The notes under the pieces: generated by a model
Told to the model about the DNA's origin: nothing
Database searches by the model: none
Seen by the model: the letters and a program-made list of their open reading frames with translations, nothing else
Part shown: in pieces, positions 31,302 to 38,967 of the stretch
Layout: every line of letters begins with the position of its first letter
Position numbering within the stretch: position 1 is the first letter of the stretch
Origin: Akkermansiaceae bacterium UBA3385
GTDB taxonomy: Bacteria > Verrucomicrobiota > Verrucomicrobiia > Verrucomicrobiales > Akkermansiaceae
NCBI GenBank assembly: GCA_002358905.1
Contig: DEPT01000034.1
Span: forward strand, 1-38,967
Direction of reading: 5' to 3'
DNA length: 38,967 bases
Translations under genes and position numbers: made by a program

Positions 31302-33701
31302 TTATTTCACGGTGATTTTCAATGTTTTCCTGACGGTGGGCCCGTATTCGTTTGCGAGTTCGTAGGTGAGCGTATCAACACCACTGAATCCAGGTGCAGG
31401 GGTGTATACCGCCTCACCTTTGGCGTGGTATTCCACTTTGCCGCCACCGGCGGTGGTGGGGAGCCACAGGATACGGGATTCCTTGGCAAAACTCAGCAGC
31501 TCTGATTGTCCGCAGGGAATGGTCAGGGCTGTGTTTTTCGCCGTGGTGGTTTCTTTGGGGTGCACCAGGTAGGTCATATCCCACTTGGGCAGCTTCTGGG
31601 CATCCATATAAATAACGGTGCCGCTGGAGGGAATCATCTTGAAGTGGGCAAAGTAGGGCCGCACATCGCGACCAGCTGCGGCGGAAAGTGCTATCAGGTA
31701 ACGGTCTATCTTGGCCTGGTCGTAATCATTGGAATCAATGAACTCCCATTTATTCAGCTTGTCGTTCTGGTCGCGGAAGCGTTTGATGGCCGCCTTCACG
31801 CAGCTCCAACCGAAGTCTTCGGCATAGGCAATCATCATGGAGGTGATGGGGTATGACCAGTGGTGCGTTCCCTTGGTGCTGATTTTGTACCACTTTTCCT
31901 GCATGATTTCCTGCATGTTTTTGTTTTTCGGGTCAAAGAGATTGCGGAGGTGCAGGTCGTGGGAGTCTTTCCAGTCGAAGGCAAGACCTTCGCGGGCTTT
32001 CAGGTAGTAGCCGCCCCAGTTGGTGGTGGATTCTGCCCAGAAGGAAAGCTCCATTTCCCAGAAATCGCAGTGGTGACCGTGTTCATGTAGGAAAAGGGCG
32101 GAGTTGGTGGCTTTCATAGCCTCCAGATTCAGTAGGGTGGGTATATTCTTCACATCCCAATGCAAAGGCCAGTAGGAAAGCCCTTCTTCTGCGTAAAGAC
32201 CAGAGTGCATGCGGAAGGGAACTTTGGGATAGTAGGCATAGAAATCTTCCAGGTCGCGGTTGTTTTCGTTCCACCAGGTCATGAGCGCGGTGGGATTGTC
32301 CAGCTTTTGCAGCACATCGCGGGGTACCAGCAGCACCAGGTGCTCGCTCACCAGTTCTCCCCAGGGAGCCGGGGCCTTGCGAAGTTTCTTCCATTCGGCA
32401 TCGGTGTGTTGTCCCAGGATGAAACGTGGTGATTGAATGGCACCATTGATGCTCACTGGAGTATCCTGCAGTTCCACCCCCTTCGGTACCATGAGCAGCA
32501 TAATGCCGCCGTGGGGACTCACAAAAGTGGTGCTTTCCTTATTGAGCTTGAACCAGCGGGAGGTCCCGGGCATGCTGATGAGCGGCAAGTGCTTTTCAGG
32601 GAAGTGGTGCCCTACCTGCATTTCCAGACCTTTGTCCGCCAGCTCTTTGGGAATAGTGACAGTGACCGGTTTGCCAGGCAACGCATACAGCCCGAGAGAT
32701 ACATATTCCTCACGCCATTTATCTCCGGCAGAGTTCAGCTTCTGGTTTATCTTGACGGGGGTTGCACCGGGGGCAATTTTACCGAGTGTATCGGCCAGAC
32801 GGTGAGCACCGATTCTGGTCAGCTCTTCCAATGTAAGCGATTTCAGCCACGCTTCTTCCATGAACAGCAGCTGGCGGGCCACCGGATGATATACCGGTGA
32901 TTCGGGCGACGCGGAAATTCCTTGTGCCGCTCTGGCATATTTACGCAGACCTGTGCGTACGGCTGTATCTCCTTTTGTCAGCAAATCGCTCTGAAGACTT
33001 TGCAAGGCTTCCATCATTACTGGCATATCCTCCTTGGAAAGTTTCTCTATCCATTGCGAAACATCGGCAGGCTTCAGGCTGAGCAGCTCCTGAGTCAGCT
33101 CTTTACCGCGGACTTCACGTACGATGGTCTGTTCCCAGATTTTCTGCAGACCATCATCCATGCGAGGCGTGAGCCAGACAGTGTCGATAATGGATTTAGG
33201 AATGCCAGGGCCTTCCCAGGCCAGTGCAACGTGGTCATCCTTTACTGCATCTTTGAAATGAACCGCCAGAGCATAGCGCCTGCCTTTTTCTAAGCGGACG
33301 GTTGCAGAGCTTCTGCCCGGCGCAAAATGGTGCCGGGGGGTGTAATGAGGGGCTTCACAGAGAATCTGCAGGTCATTTTCCTTCCCCGTTGTGTTCAGCA
33401 GAAGCTCAGCGGCGTCATCGGCGGCCAGATAGAAGGTGTATTCGCCTGTTTCTGGTGCGGTGAGCCAGGCAGAATAACGCGCGGCGAAATGGTCCTTGCC
33501 AGTGGCAAAATCATCGATGTTGGCCTTGATATAGACCGAATTGGCTGGTCGTACCCGGCTGATTTCAGCTACCTCCTTGACCTTATCGCCTTGCACATTG
33601 TCCCACACTTCTTTGACTACGCCATGGCTGGGGATTTCCGGGGCTCCAAAGGCCACAGCGCCTGCGGCCCATATCAGACTCATAATGGAGAAATGTTTCA
33701 T
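31302..33701 (-). CDS. Secreted PA14 and M60-like metallopeptidase
   Basis: A 799-residue exported protein. After a signal peptide (to about residue 20) comes a PA14-like carbohydrate-binding domain (about 30-180, AWLTAPETGEYTFYLAADDA), a helical linker, and an M60-type gluzincin peptidase with HEHGH (539-543, HExxH) and a downstream Glu (550-556) as third zinc ligand. A C-terminal Ig-like module follows (YTPAPGFSGVDTLTYEL). M60 peptidases of Akkermansia and Bacteroides cut mucin-type O-glycoproteins, so a role in mucin or glycoprotein breakdown is likely but inferred. It converges on the thioredoxin-like gene with only one base between stops and no terminator. Confidence 0.85.
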   Translation of the reverse strand: MKHFSIMSLIWAAGAVAFGAPEIPSHGVVKEVWDNVQGDKVKEVAEISRVRPANSVYIKANIDDFATGKDHFAARYSAWLTAPETGEYTFYLAADDAAELLLNTTGKENDLQILCEAPHYTPRHHFAPGRSSATVRLEKGRRYALAVHFKDAVKDDHVALAWEGPGIPKSIIDTVWLTPRMDDGLQKIWEQTIVREVRGKELTQELLSLKPADVSQWIEKLSKEDMPVMMEALQSLQSDLLTKGDTAVRTGLRKYARAAQGISASPESPVYHPVARQLLFMEEAWLKSLTLEELTRIGAHRLADTLGKIAPGATPVKINQKLNSAGDKWREEYVSLGLYALPGKPVTVTIPKELADKGLEMQVGHHFPEKHLPLISMPGTSRWFKLNKESTTFVSPHGGIMLLMVPKGVELQDTPVSINGAIQSPRFILGQHTDAEWKKLRKAPAPWGELVSEHLVLLVPRDVLQKLDNPTALMTWWNENNRDLEDFYAYYPKVPFRMHSGLYAEEGLSYWPLHWDVKNIPTLLNLEAMKATNSALFLHEHGHHCDFWEMELSFWAESTTNWGGYYLKAREGLAFDWKDSHDLHLRNLFDPKNKNMQEIMQEKWYKISTKGTHHWSYPITSMMIAYAEDFGWSCVKAAIKRFRDQNDKLNKWEFIDSNDYDQAKIDRYLIALSAAAGRDVRPYFAHFKMIPSSGTVIYMDAQKLPKWDMTYLVHPKETTTAKNTALTIPCGQSELLSFAKESRILWLPTTAGGGKVEYHAKGEAVYTPAPGFSGVDTLTYELANEYGPTVRKTLKITVK

Positions 33702-33874
33702 TGTTGTAGTGTGGTTGTAAAAGGATTCAGCTGGTAACAGTCCGGCTTATCCTGCAGTCTGTCACAGAATGCCTGATATAGCAAGCCTATTTTTGCCTTG
33801 GATGATGAAAATAACACGGTGCGCTCCAAAGGGGGACCCACTAAATCCCGCAAGAGTATTATGCACCTGGCGAT

Positions 33875-36070
33875 TCAGGGGTGAGAGTAGCGCTGGATGA
33901 GAGCTGCCGGCTCTGGTTCTCGTCCCAGGAAATCGCGTATTTGCTGCATGGCTGGAATACTGCTACCTCGTTCGAGAATGCAGCGGCGGTAGTCCGCCCC
34001 TATGGTGGGATTCAGAATGCCTTCCTGCTGGAAGCGCTGCATTGCATCTGCTGCCAGCATTTCTGACCATTTGTAGGTGTAAAGTGCAGCGGCATAGCCT
34101 TCGGTCATGCTGTGGGTCAGGGTCCGGACCTCACTGGGTGGCTGTTGGGTGAAAGGAAAGAGCCAGGGCGCCAGTATTTCCTGGCACACTTCATCCAATG
34201 GACGACCTTTGTATTTATCGTGATAATGCATGTGGAGCTCCAGATCCAGCTTGCTGGTGCAGAGCATGCGCATGTGCATTTCTATAGGGTTGGAACCACG
34301 CGATGCGGCAAGTTGCTGCGCCAGCTCGTCAGGCAGGGATTCGCCGGTCTGGTAATGGCTGGTAAAGGTGGCGAGAGCGGCTGGTTCCCAGATCCAGCTT
34401 TCCTGCAGCTGACTGGGCATTTCCACAAAGTCCCGTTCCACTTCGGCGGTGCAATGGGCACGCAATTCGCCGTGCCCCAGCATCATGTGCATCATGTGGC
34501 CGAACTCATGGAAAAGCATGTAGAGCTCACCATGCGTCATCAAGTGTGGACGATTTTCCTGCGGCGGGGTAAAGTTCGCCATGAGTGCGGCAAGATGCGG
34601 TTCGCCCAGTTTGCCATCCGGGGTGGGCTCACCATCCCGCAGGGGAAGGCACCAGGCCTGTGGCCGCTTGCCCGGGCGGGCGTAGATGTCCAGATAAAAT
34701 GAACCCAGGTGGTGCCCGGTGGAAGTATCCTTTACGGCAAAACAACGAACGGATGGGTGCCAGGTTTCTACATGCCCATCTGGGGCAGCGGCTCCGGGGG
34801 TGAGGTGGACCGTGGGTAGTTCTTCGAATTGAATCCCCAGCAGCCCGGACCAGATATTCATGAGCCCGGAGAGTACCTTAGGTGTCTGTAGATAGGGCGT
34901 GATGGCCTTCACATTAAAATTGCTGCGTCTGGGGGGGAGCAGTGTGTTCATGTACTCTACATCCCAAGGGTTCACGCTGGTGAGTTCCTTTCCTGCAACC
35001 TGAGAGAAACGCTCCAGTTCTGCAGCTATATAGGCATCCCACGCAGGTTTACTCTGCCTGAGCATTTCGTCCACAAAAGCCAGGGCTTTTGCTCCATTGC
35101 CCATCATGCGCTGTGCAGCCTGCATGTCTGCAAAATTCGCATAGCCCAGCATGGTTGCCAGCTCGTGCCGGAGCTCCAGAATGCGGGTAATGAGTGGCTC
35201 TGTATCCAGTGAGTGTGCTGTTCCTGGTGAGTGGATGCCCAGCCAGCACTTGCGCCGGGTTTCTGCTACCTGGCAATAACGCAGTACGGCAGATGCCGGA
35301 GCTGTGTTCAGGTTGATAAGCCATGCTTCTTCGTCTGTTTTACCGCGTTCGCGGGCTGCGGCTCTGGCCGCCTGCATCCAGCGCGGTGGCATGCCGGCCA
35401 GCTCTGCCGGGTCGGTGATAAGTAACTCCCACATCCGTGGACTTTGCTTCACGAATTGCGAAAACCGATACCCCAGACGCGATAATTCGGATTCAAGTGC
35501 AGCTTTACGTTCCTGTTGTTCCGCGGAGAGATAAAGACCACTGTCGCGTAGAGATGTTATGGTCTGATGCACAAAACGTCGTTTTGCCGGGCTGAGTTGA
35601 GCTACCCAGGGGGCTTGGGCGGCAGCACGCAGCACCTCAGCAATGCGTGCTGTGTAGGTGCTGTCGGCTTTGAACTCCATGATGGCCGTGTGTGCATCGT
35701 ACATCATACGTTGCACCTCTTTGTCTCCTGTTGCAATTTGCAGGTGGTTCAGATAATTTGCCAGCTGCTTTACATTTTCATCTGCTTTGTACCATGCCAG
35801 AAACGTATTATCGAAAGAAGCTGTTTCCGGTGTGACTTCTGAAATAGCCTTAAGGCGTTGCTTTGCTTCGGTAATGGCAGCCTGAACATCAACAATCATC
35901 TGCTCGCGCGTCATTTTAGACCACGCAGGGTATAAATCGGTACGAAAAAAAGGATGCTGCTGTGTTGTTTCTGTCCTTTCCGGAACCGGAGGCGAATCCG
36001 CCTGCAGATTCTGGGAGACAAGGCAAATCAAGAGAAGGAAACAGGTGCTTTGTAAAGTTCGCTTGAGCAT
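33875..36070 (-). CDS. Exported M3-family oligopeptidase
   Basis: A 731-residue zinc peptidase with an N-terminal signal peptide (hydrophobic STCFLLLICLVSQ, cleavage near QADS, about 24). The M3 signature FHEFGHMMH (HExxH at 521-525) and the downstream motif FVEMPSQLQE with the third ligand are intact, as is the C-terminal SMTEGYAAALYTYKWSEMLA typical of Dcp/OpdA-type enzymes. It would trim short peptides in the periplasm. The open frame extends to 36367, but that part overlaps the next gene and lacks a signal, so ATG 36070 is the start. Its position beside the M60 peptidase suggests a shared role in peptide use. Confidence 0.87.
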   Translation of the reverse strand: MLKRTLQSTCFLLLICLVSQNLQADSPPVPERTETTQQHPFFRTDLYPAWSKMTREQMIVDVQAAITEAKQRLKAISEVTPETASFDNTFLAWYKADENVKQLANYLNHLQIATGDKEVQRMMYDAHTAIMEFKADSTYTARIAEVLRAAAQAPWVAQLSPAKRRFVHQTITSLRDSGLYLSAEQQERKAALESELSRLGYRFSQFVKQSPRMWELLITDPAELAGMPPRWMQAARAAARERGKTDEEAWLINLNTAPASAVLRYCQVAETRRKCWLGIHSPGTAHSLDTEPLITRILELRHELATMLGYANFADMQAAQRMMGNGAKALAFVDEMLRQSKPAWDAYIAAELERFSQVAGKELTSVNPWDVEYMNTLLPPRRSNFNVKAITPYLQTPKVLSGLMNIWSGLLGIQFEELPTVHLTPGAAAPDGHVETWHPSVRCFAVKDTSTGHHLGSFYLDIYARPGKRPQAWCLPLRDGEPTPDGKLGEPHLAALMANFTPPQENRPHLMTHGELYMLFHEFGHMMHMMLGHGELRAHCTAEVERDFVEMPSQLQESWIWEPAALATFTSHYQTGESLPDELAQQLAASRGSNPIEMHMRMLCTSKLDLELHMHYHDKYKGRPLDEVCQEILAPWLFPFTQQPPSEVRTLTHSMTEGYAAALYTYKWSEMLAADAMQRFQQEGILNPTIGADYRRCILERGSSIPAMQQIRDFLGREPEPAALIQRYSHP

Positions 36071-36134
36071 AGTGAGTAAAGGTAACGTATAGATGTCTGT
36101 CGTCTGACTTGTGTTTAAAAGAAAGGTGCTTTCG

Positions 36135-36695
36135 TTATGACGCATGGGGACTTTTGGCATCTCTTTCGATGAAAGTAATGTGATCCATGCCTGCGCTGCG
36201 GTTGCCTTCTGCATCGCAGTATGTGCAGGTGAATCCGCCACAGTCGCCGGAATAGGGCTCAAAGTTGAGCACAAAATCTTCCTCTTTTCCCATATCGAAG
36301 AACCAGCTGTAATCCGGGTCATTCTTCCGCCAGACTCCGCTGAAAATATACAAACGCTTTTCGCCATTTTCCCAAACGAGGTCGCCGGGCTTCATTTCCC
36401 GGCCATCGTTGTAGAATAGCTTATCGGAACGCCGGATGAGTCGTAAATCAGACGGATTAAATCGCTGGGACAGCCCTTCGAGGGATATGTTCCAGAGGAG
36501 AGTCTTATCATGATGTTCCAGGTTGAGTCGTGGAATGTCATGCGGAAACTCGCGACCCTCGGCCCGGTTCCAGCCATCAGAATTCAGCGCGCCGATGCGC
36601 ACACGCCGTGTGTTACCATCCGGCAGGGTCAGCTCTGCTTCATCGCCGATGCAGATGATTTCTCCACCGCTGTATCGTACAGGATAAGTTCCCAT
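36135..36695 (-). CDS. Conserved-looking protein of unknown function
   Basis: A 186-residue soluble protein, beta-rich and acidic, with several short Gly/Asp turns (GDEAELTLPDGNTRRVRIGA) that could be an SH3-like or KOW-like barrel, and a C-terminal CTYCDAEG pair of cysteines. No family is recognised. It lies 2 bases after the SDR gene stop and is probably co-transcribed with it. Confidence 0.6.
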   Translation of the reverse strand: MGTYPVRYSGGEIICIGDEAELTLPDGNTRRVRIGALNSDGWNRAEGREFPHDIPRLNLEHHDKTLLWNISLEGLSQRFNPSDLRLIRRSDKLFYNDGREMKPGDLVWENGEKRLYIFSGVWRKNDPDYSWFFDMGKEEDFVLNFEPYSGDCGGFTCTYCDAEGNRSAGMDHITFIERDAKSPHAS

Positions 36696-36697
36696 GA

Positions 36698-37414
36698 TTA
36701 TTTGCCGGTGGTGAGCGACCAGCCGTGGTCGCCGTGGTAAATCATCTGGCGGGTCATGCCGCCATCTATGCAGATGTTCTCTCCGGTGATGAAGCCGGCC
36801 TTGGCAGAGCAGAGGAAGAGTACCATTTCGGCAATATCCTCCGGTCTGCCTACACGCCCTGCTGGGTGCTGGGTCACATCCGCCCTGCTGTATTCTGCGT
36901 TGCCGGTTTCAATCCAGCCCGGAGAAATGGAATTTACCCGCACCCTCCCGGAAAGAGAAACGGCCAGTGCATGGGTGAGGGCGGCAATGCCTCCCTTGGC
37001 CGCAGTGTAGCTTTCGGAACCGGGCATGCTCATGCGGTCGCGGCTGGAGGAGATGTTCACGATGGCAGCACCCGGTGCAAAATGCTCCTGAAATAACAGG
37101 GTAAGCATGTATGGCGCGGCCACACCCACCTTCAGGGCGTAGTTGAACTCCTCCCAGCTGCAATCCGGCAGTCCCTTGAAGAGAGGCGCTGCGTTGTTGA
37201 TAAGGTAATCCACATGCCCATATTCTGCCAGTACCTTGGAGCAGAATGCTCTCAAGTCTGATTCTTCTGCCAGATTGCCTTTGAAATACGGGTTCTCCTG
37301 CAAGTCAAACACGCAAACCGTGGCCCCGGCGGCAATGAATTTCTCCGCAATGCAGCGCCCGATGCCCTGCGCTCCTCCTGTCACCACCACTATTTTTCCG
37401 GCAAACCCGCTCAT
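36698..37414 (-). CDS. Short-chain dehydrogenase/reductase
   Basis: A 238-residue classical SDR. The cofactor motif TGGAQGIG (12-19), NNAA (73-76), catalytic Ser122/Ser123 and the YxxxK pair Tyr136/Lys140 (SYTAAKGG) are present, as is SPGW with a C-terminal IDGG. The substrate is not predictable. Basic residues around the cofactor site do not settle NAD or NADP use. ATG 37414 is fixed by a perfect consensus promoter that ends 6 bases before it. Confidence 0.88.
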   Translation of the reverse strand: MSGFAGKIVVVTGGAQGIGRCIAEKFIAAGATVCVFDLQENPYFKGNLAEESDLRAFCSKVLAEYGHVDYLINNAAPLFKGLPDCSWEEFNYALKVGVAAPYMLTLLFQEHFAPGAAIVNISSSRDRMSMPGSESYTAAKGGIAALTHALAVSLSGRVRVNSISPGWIETGNAEYSRADVTQHPAGRVGRPEDIAEMVLFLCSAKAGFITGENICIDGGMTRQMIYHGDHGWSLTTGK

Positions 37415-37420
37415 ACTCCC

Positions 37421-37448
37421 ATTATAGAATCCCCCACCGGTATGTCAA
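37421..37448 (-). promoter_or_regulatory. Perfect-consensus sigma-70 promoter of the SDR gene, leaderless
   Basis: On the minus strand, TTGACA (37443-37448), 16 bases, TATAAT (37421-37426), then 6 bases to the ATG. GGGAG lies in those 6 bases, too close to the ATG to act as a normal ribosome-binding site. Confidence 0.75.
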
Positions 37449-37503
37449 TCGGGAACTTCCGGGAACACGACGAAATGGCGATTTAGCGGTGGCGCAAATC
37501 TGT

Positions 37504-37564
37504 CGGAGCACGGGACTCTATTCCGAAAAACATAACCGGTGAGGGACTGTAGTCCCTCGCTCCG
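37504..37564. repeat. Compound palindromic intergenic element
   Basis: GAGGGACT (37541-37548) and AGTCCCTC (37551-37558) form a perfect hairpin with a 2-base loop. CGGAGCACGGGACT (37504-37517) can pair instead with AGTCCCTCGCTCCG (37551-37564), 12 of 14 positions. The two pairings exclude each other. It lies in the 265-base gap between divergent genes and looks like a REP-type repeat. Confidence 0.55.
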
Positions 37565-37679
37565 AACAGAATCAAGTCCCAACTGAATCCCAAACAGTGA
37601 GATTTTTAGGGTGACCTGATTATTATTCTGCGTATGGTTTGAACGCTCTGCGTTGGAACCGTGTCCTACCTGACAGTAA

Positions 37680-38156
37680 ATGAAACGCGTACTCTGGTTT
37701 GCTTTTGGGTGCATGATGCTCTGGGGATTGTGCATGGGTGGAATCGCCTGGCTGGGGCGTATGGAATGTGGCGCCTTCACATGGACTCAGATTCCGCTTT
37801 TTCCCTTTTCTTCAGGTCAGGCAGATGTGGTGACCTGGGATGGGCGGCTGGTTTTTCTGGTGGTAAGCCCGGATTGCTCTGAGCCGGAATTGGAAGTCGG
37901 TGAGGGGTATTTAGTGATGCATTGTCTCTCGAAACACAGCATGTGGACAGACGGCCCGGTGTACTATGTGCAAGAGGACCGCTATGCCTTGTCCCGTTGG
38001 AACTCCGGATGGAAGGAGGAATCTGAGGTGTTCACCCAGTCAGCTTATGAAGGCGCTCCCAATTTCCTCAGTATGCACATGCTGCCCGATAAGAGGGAGC
38101 GTTTTTTCAATGCAATCCGTGCATTGGAGCAGTTGCCGACCGGAAAGGAGGAGTGA
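37680..38156 (+). CDS. Unknown exported or membrane-anchored protein
   Basis: A 158-residue protein starting MKRVLWFAFGCMMLWGLCMG, a signal peptide or signal anchor (to about 27). The rest is a small beta-rich domain with no recognised family. It forms a convergent pair with the lipoprotein gene that follows; no clear promoter or ribosome-binding site is seen before the ATG. Confidence 0.6.
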   Translation: MKRVLWFAFGCMMLWGLCMGGIAWLGRMECGAFTWTQIPLFPFSSGQADVVTWDGRLVFLVVSPDCSEPELEVGEGYLVMHCLSKHSMWTDGPVYYVQEDRYALSRWNSGWKEESEVFTQSAYEGAPNFLSMHMLPDKRERFFNAIRALEQLPTGKEE

Positions 38157-38193
38157 AGTCTTACTGGCTCCGGGAAACTTGTCGTTCCTATGT

Positions 38194-38766
38194 CTAATCA
38201 GGCAATCCCAGGGCCTTGAGCATCTGCACCCGCAGGTTATCGTAGTGATTCTGGCCTGCCGGCTTGCAGACGAGGGATTTATCGAGTCCGATGCTGAGGC
38301 TTCCTGTCATGTTGCCCTGGTTATCGAGAAAAACGAAAACATCCTGACTGAGGAAGATTCCGGAGAAGTTGACACCGCATGGCTCAAGCTTCATCCAGGT
38401 GGGGGCTGTAGCCCAGCGCTGCACCAGCTGGCGGAATTCATTGTTCACCGGTACGGGCGGCAGCTCTTTTCTCGTGGTTTGCATGCTCCAGCAATCGCCA
38501 TCCTGGCGTATCTGGATGAGCTGCACCTGCTCAGCCTGTTGCATGAGCTGCTGATACTTTGCCCGGTCTTGTTCTTCTAACATGCAACCGGCCAGATAGG
38601 GAACTCCATCGTCCAGATACCCCTGTTCCGGATTATCCGGGAAAAGTTCCTTGGGAGGAATCGGTATATAACCTTCTTTCAGTGCTTCCTGTTTGTACAT
38701 CTGCCAGTATACCTGCTGGCAGCAGGTCATGAACAGGATAATGGGGAGGAGAAAACGCTTTTTCAT
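38194..38766 (-). CDS. Predicted lipoprotein of unknown function
   Basis: A 190-residue protein with a short signal (MKKRFLLPIILFMTCCQQVY); the Cys15/Cys16 pair after a hydrophobic run can serve as lipobox, although the sequence (FMTC) is a relaxed form. The mature part has no family I recognise. It is convergent with the gene at 37680; the next leftward gene upstream (38797) ends 30 bases before its start, so they could be co-transcribed. Confidence 0.65.
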   Translation of the reverse strand: MKKRFLLPIILFMTCCQQVYWQMYKQEALKEGYIPIPPKELFPDNPEQGYLDDGVPYLAGCMLEEQDRAKYQQLMQQAEQVQLIQIRQDGDCWSMQTTRKELPPVPVNNEFRQLVQRWATAPTWMKLEPCGVNFSGIFLSQDVFVFLDNQGNMTGSLSIGLDKSLVCKPAGQNHYDNLRVQMLKALGLPD

Positions 38767-38796
38767 ATCTGTGCGGAGAGTTTAACATAAAAAAAG

Positions 38797-38967
38797 TCAA
38801 TGTCTGGCGTTTTCTGTGCCCACCATGGCTCTTCGCAGCTTCGGGGCTAGTTTTTCTGCGGTGATGGTCTTGAAATGCAGCCGTGGCGGGGTGTGGATAC
38901 CGCGGAGCTTGGTGCTGAGGTTGAAGTTCAGGCGGGAGATGAGGCGGTCGTTCCAGAAATCGGCGTG
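38797..38967 (-). CDS. C-terminal fragment of an unidentified protein
   Basis: An open minus-strand frame runs in from the window edge and ends at TGA 38797-38799. It gives 56 residues (HADFWNDRLISRLNFNLSTK and on), basic and with normal codon use. The frame is complete to the edge, so this is the 3' end of a longer gene. Too little is visible to name a family. Confidence 0.6.
   Translation of the reverse strand, partial: HADFWNDRLISRLNFNLSTKLRGIHTPPRLHFKTITAEKLAPKLRRAMVGTENARH

Overview
The window looks like chromosomal DNA of an Akkermansia-like member of the Verrucomicrobiota, moderately GC-rich and probably gut-associated. This rests on protein content: an autotransporter with beta-strand passenger repeats, a secreted PA14 plus M60-type (mucin-peptidase class) protein, meso-diaminopimelate dehydrogenase, o-succinylbenzoate synthase (menaquinone pathway) and a stand-alone HPr kinase. 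No rRNA or species marker is present, so the genus is inferred.

Left part (1-17.6 kb) is ordinary core genome. It starts inside an autotransporter gene, followed by a terminator and a small array of hairpins. A leftward unit follows (MBL hydrolase, DEAD-box helicase, RuvC), then rightward menC and the leftward hprK-nif3-rluD operon. A leftward pgsA-lipoprotein-M23 peptidase-TPR operon diverges from a rightward unit (coiled-coil membrane protein, metF, TPR membrane protein, a conserved unknown) that ends at tRNA-Arg(CCT).

The middle (about 17.61-24.31 kb) is a decayed integrative element in the 3' end of that tRNA. It has a tyrosine integrase with two lesions, phased iterons in front of the integrase, and a leftward operon of two tandem XRE repressors followed by membrane and unknown cargo genes. 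A rightward Cro-like HTH gene diverges from the repressors across an operator-like region. Next come a pair of overlapping antisense ORFs, a possible small RNA and small ORF between hairpins, and a poorly coding right end. A 10-base copy of the tRNA 3' end at 24297-24306 is the proposed right attachment site.

Right part (24.3-39 kb) returns to core-like genes: a sensor kinase/response regulator pair, ddh, an HD-domain protein, and a translationally coupled three-gene envelope operon (DUF4870-type, membrane protein, thioredoxin-like). Then come two exported metallopeptidases (M60-like and M3), an SDR dehydrogenase, and small lipoprotein or unknown genes, with a partial gene at the right edge.

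A recurring feature is a good sigma-70-type promoter whose -10 hexamer lies only 6-10 bases before the start codon. The SDR gene has perfect TTGACA and TATAAT hexamers. This suggests that leaderless or near-leaderless mRNAs are common here, and it helps fix several start codons.
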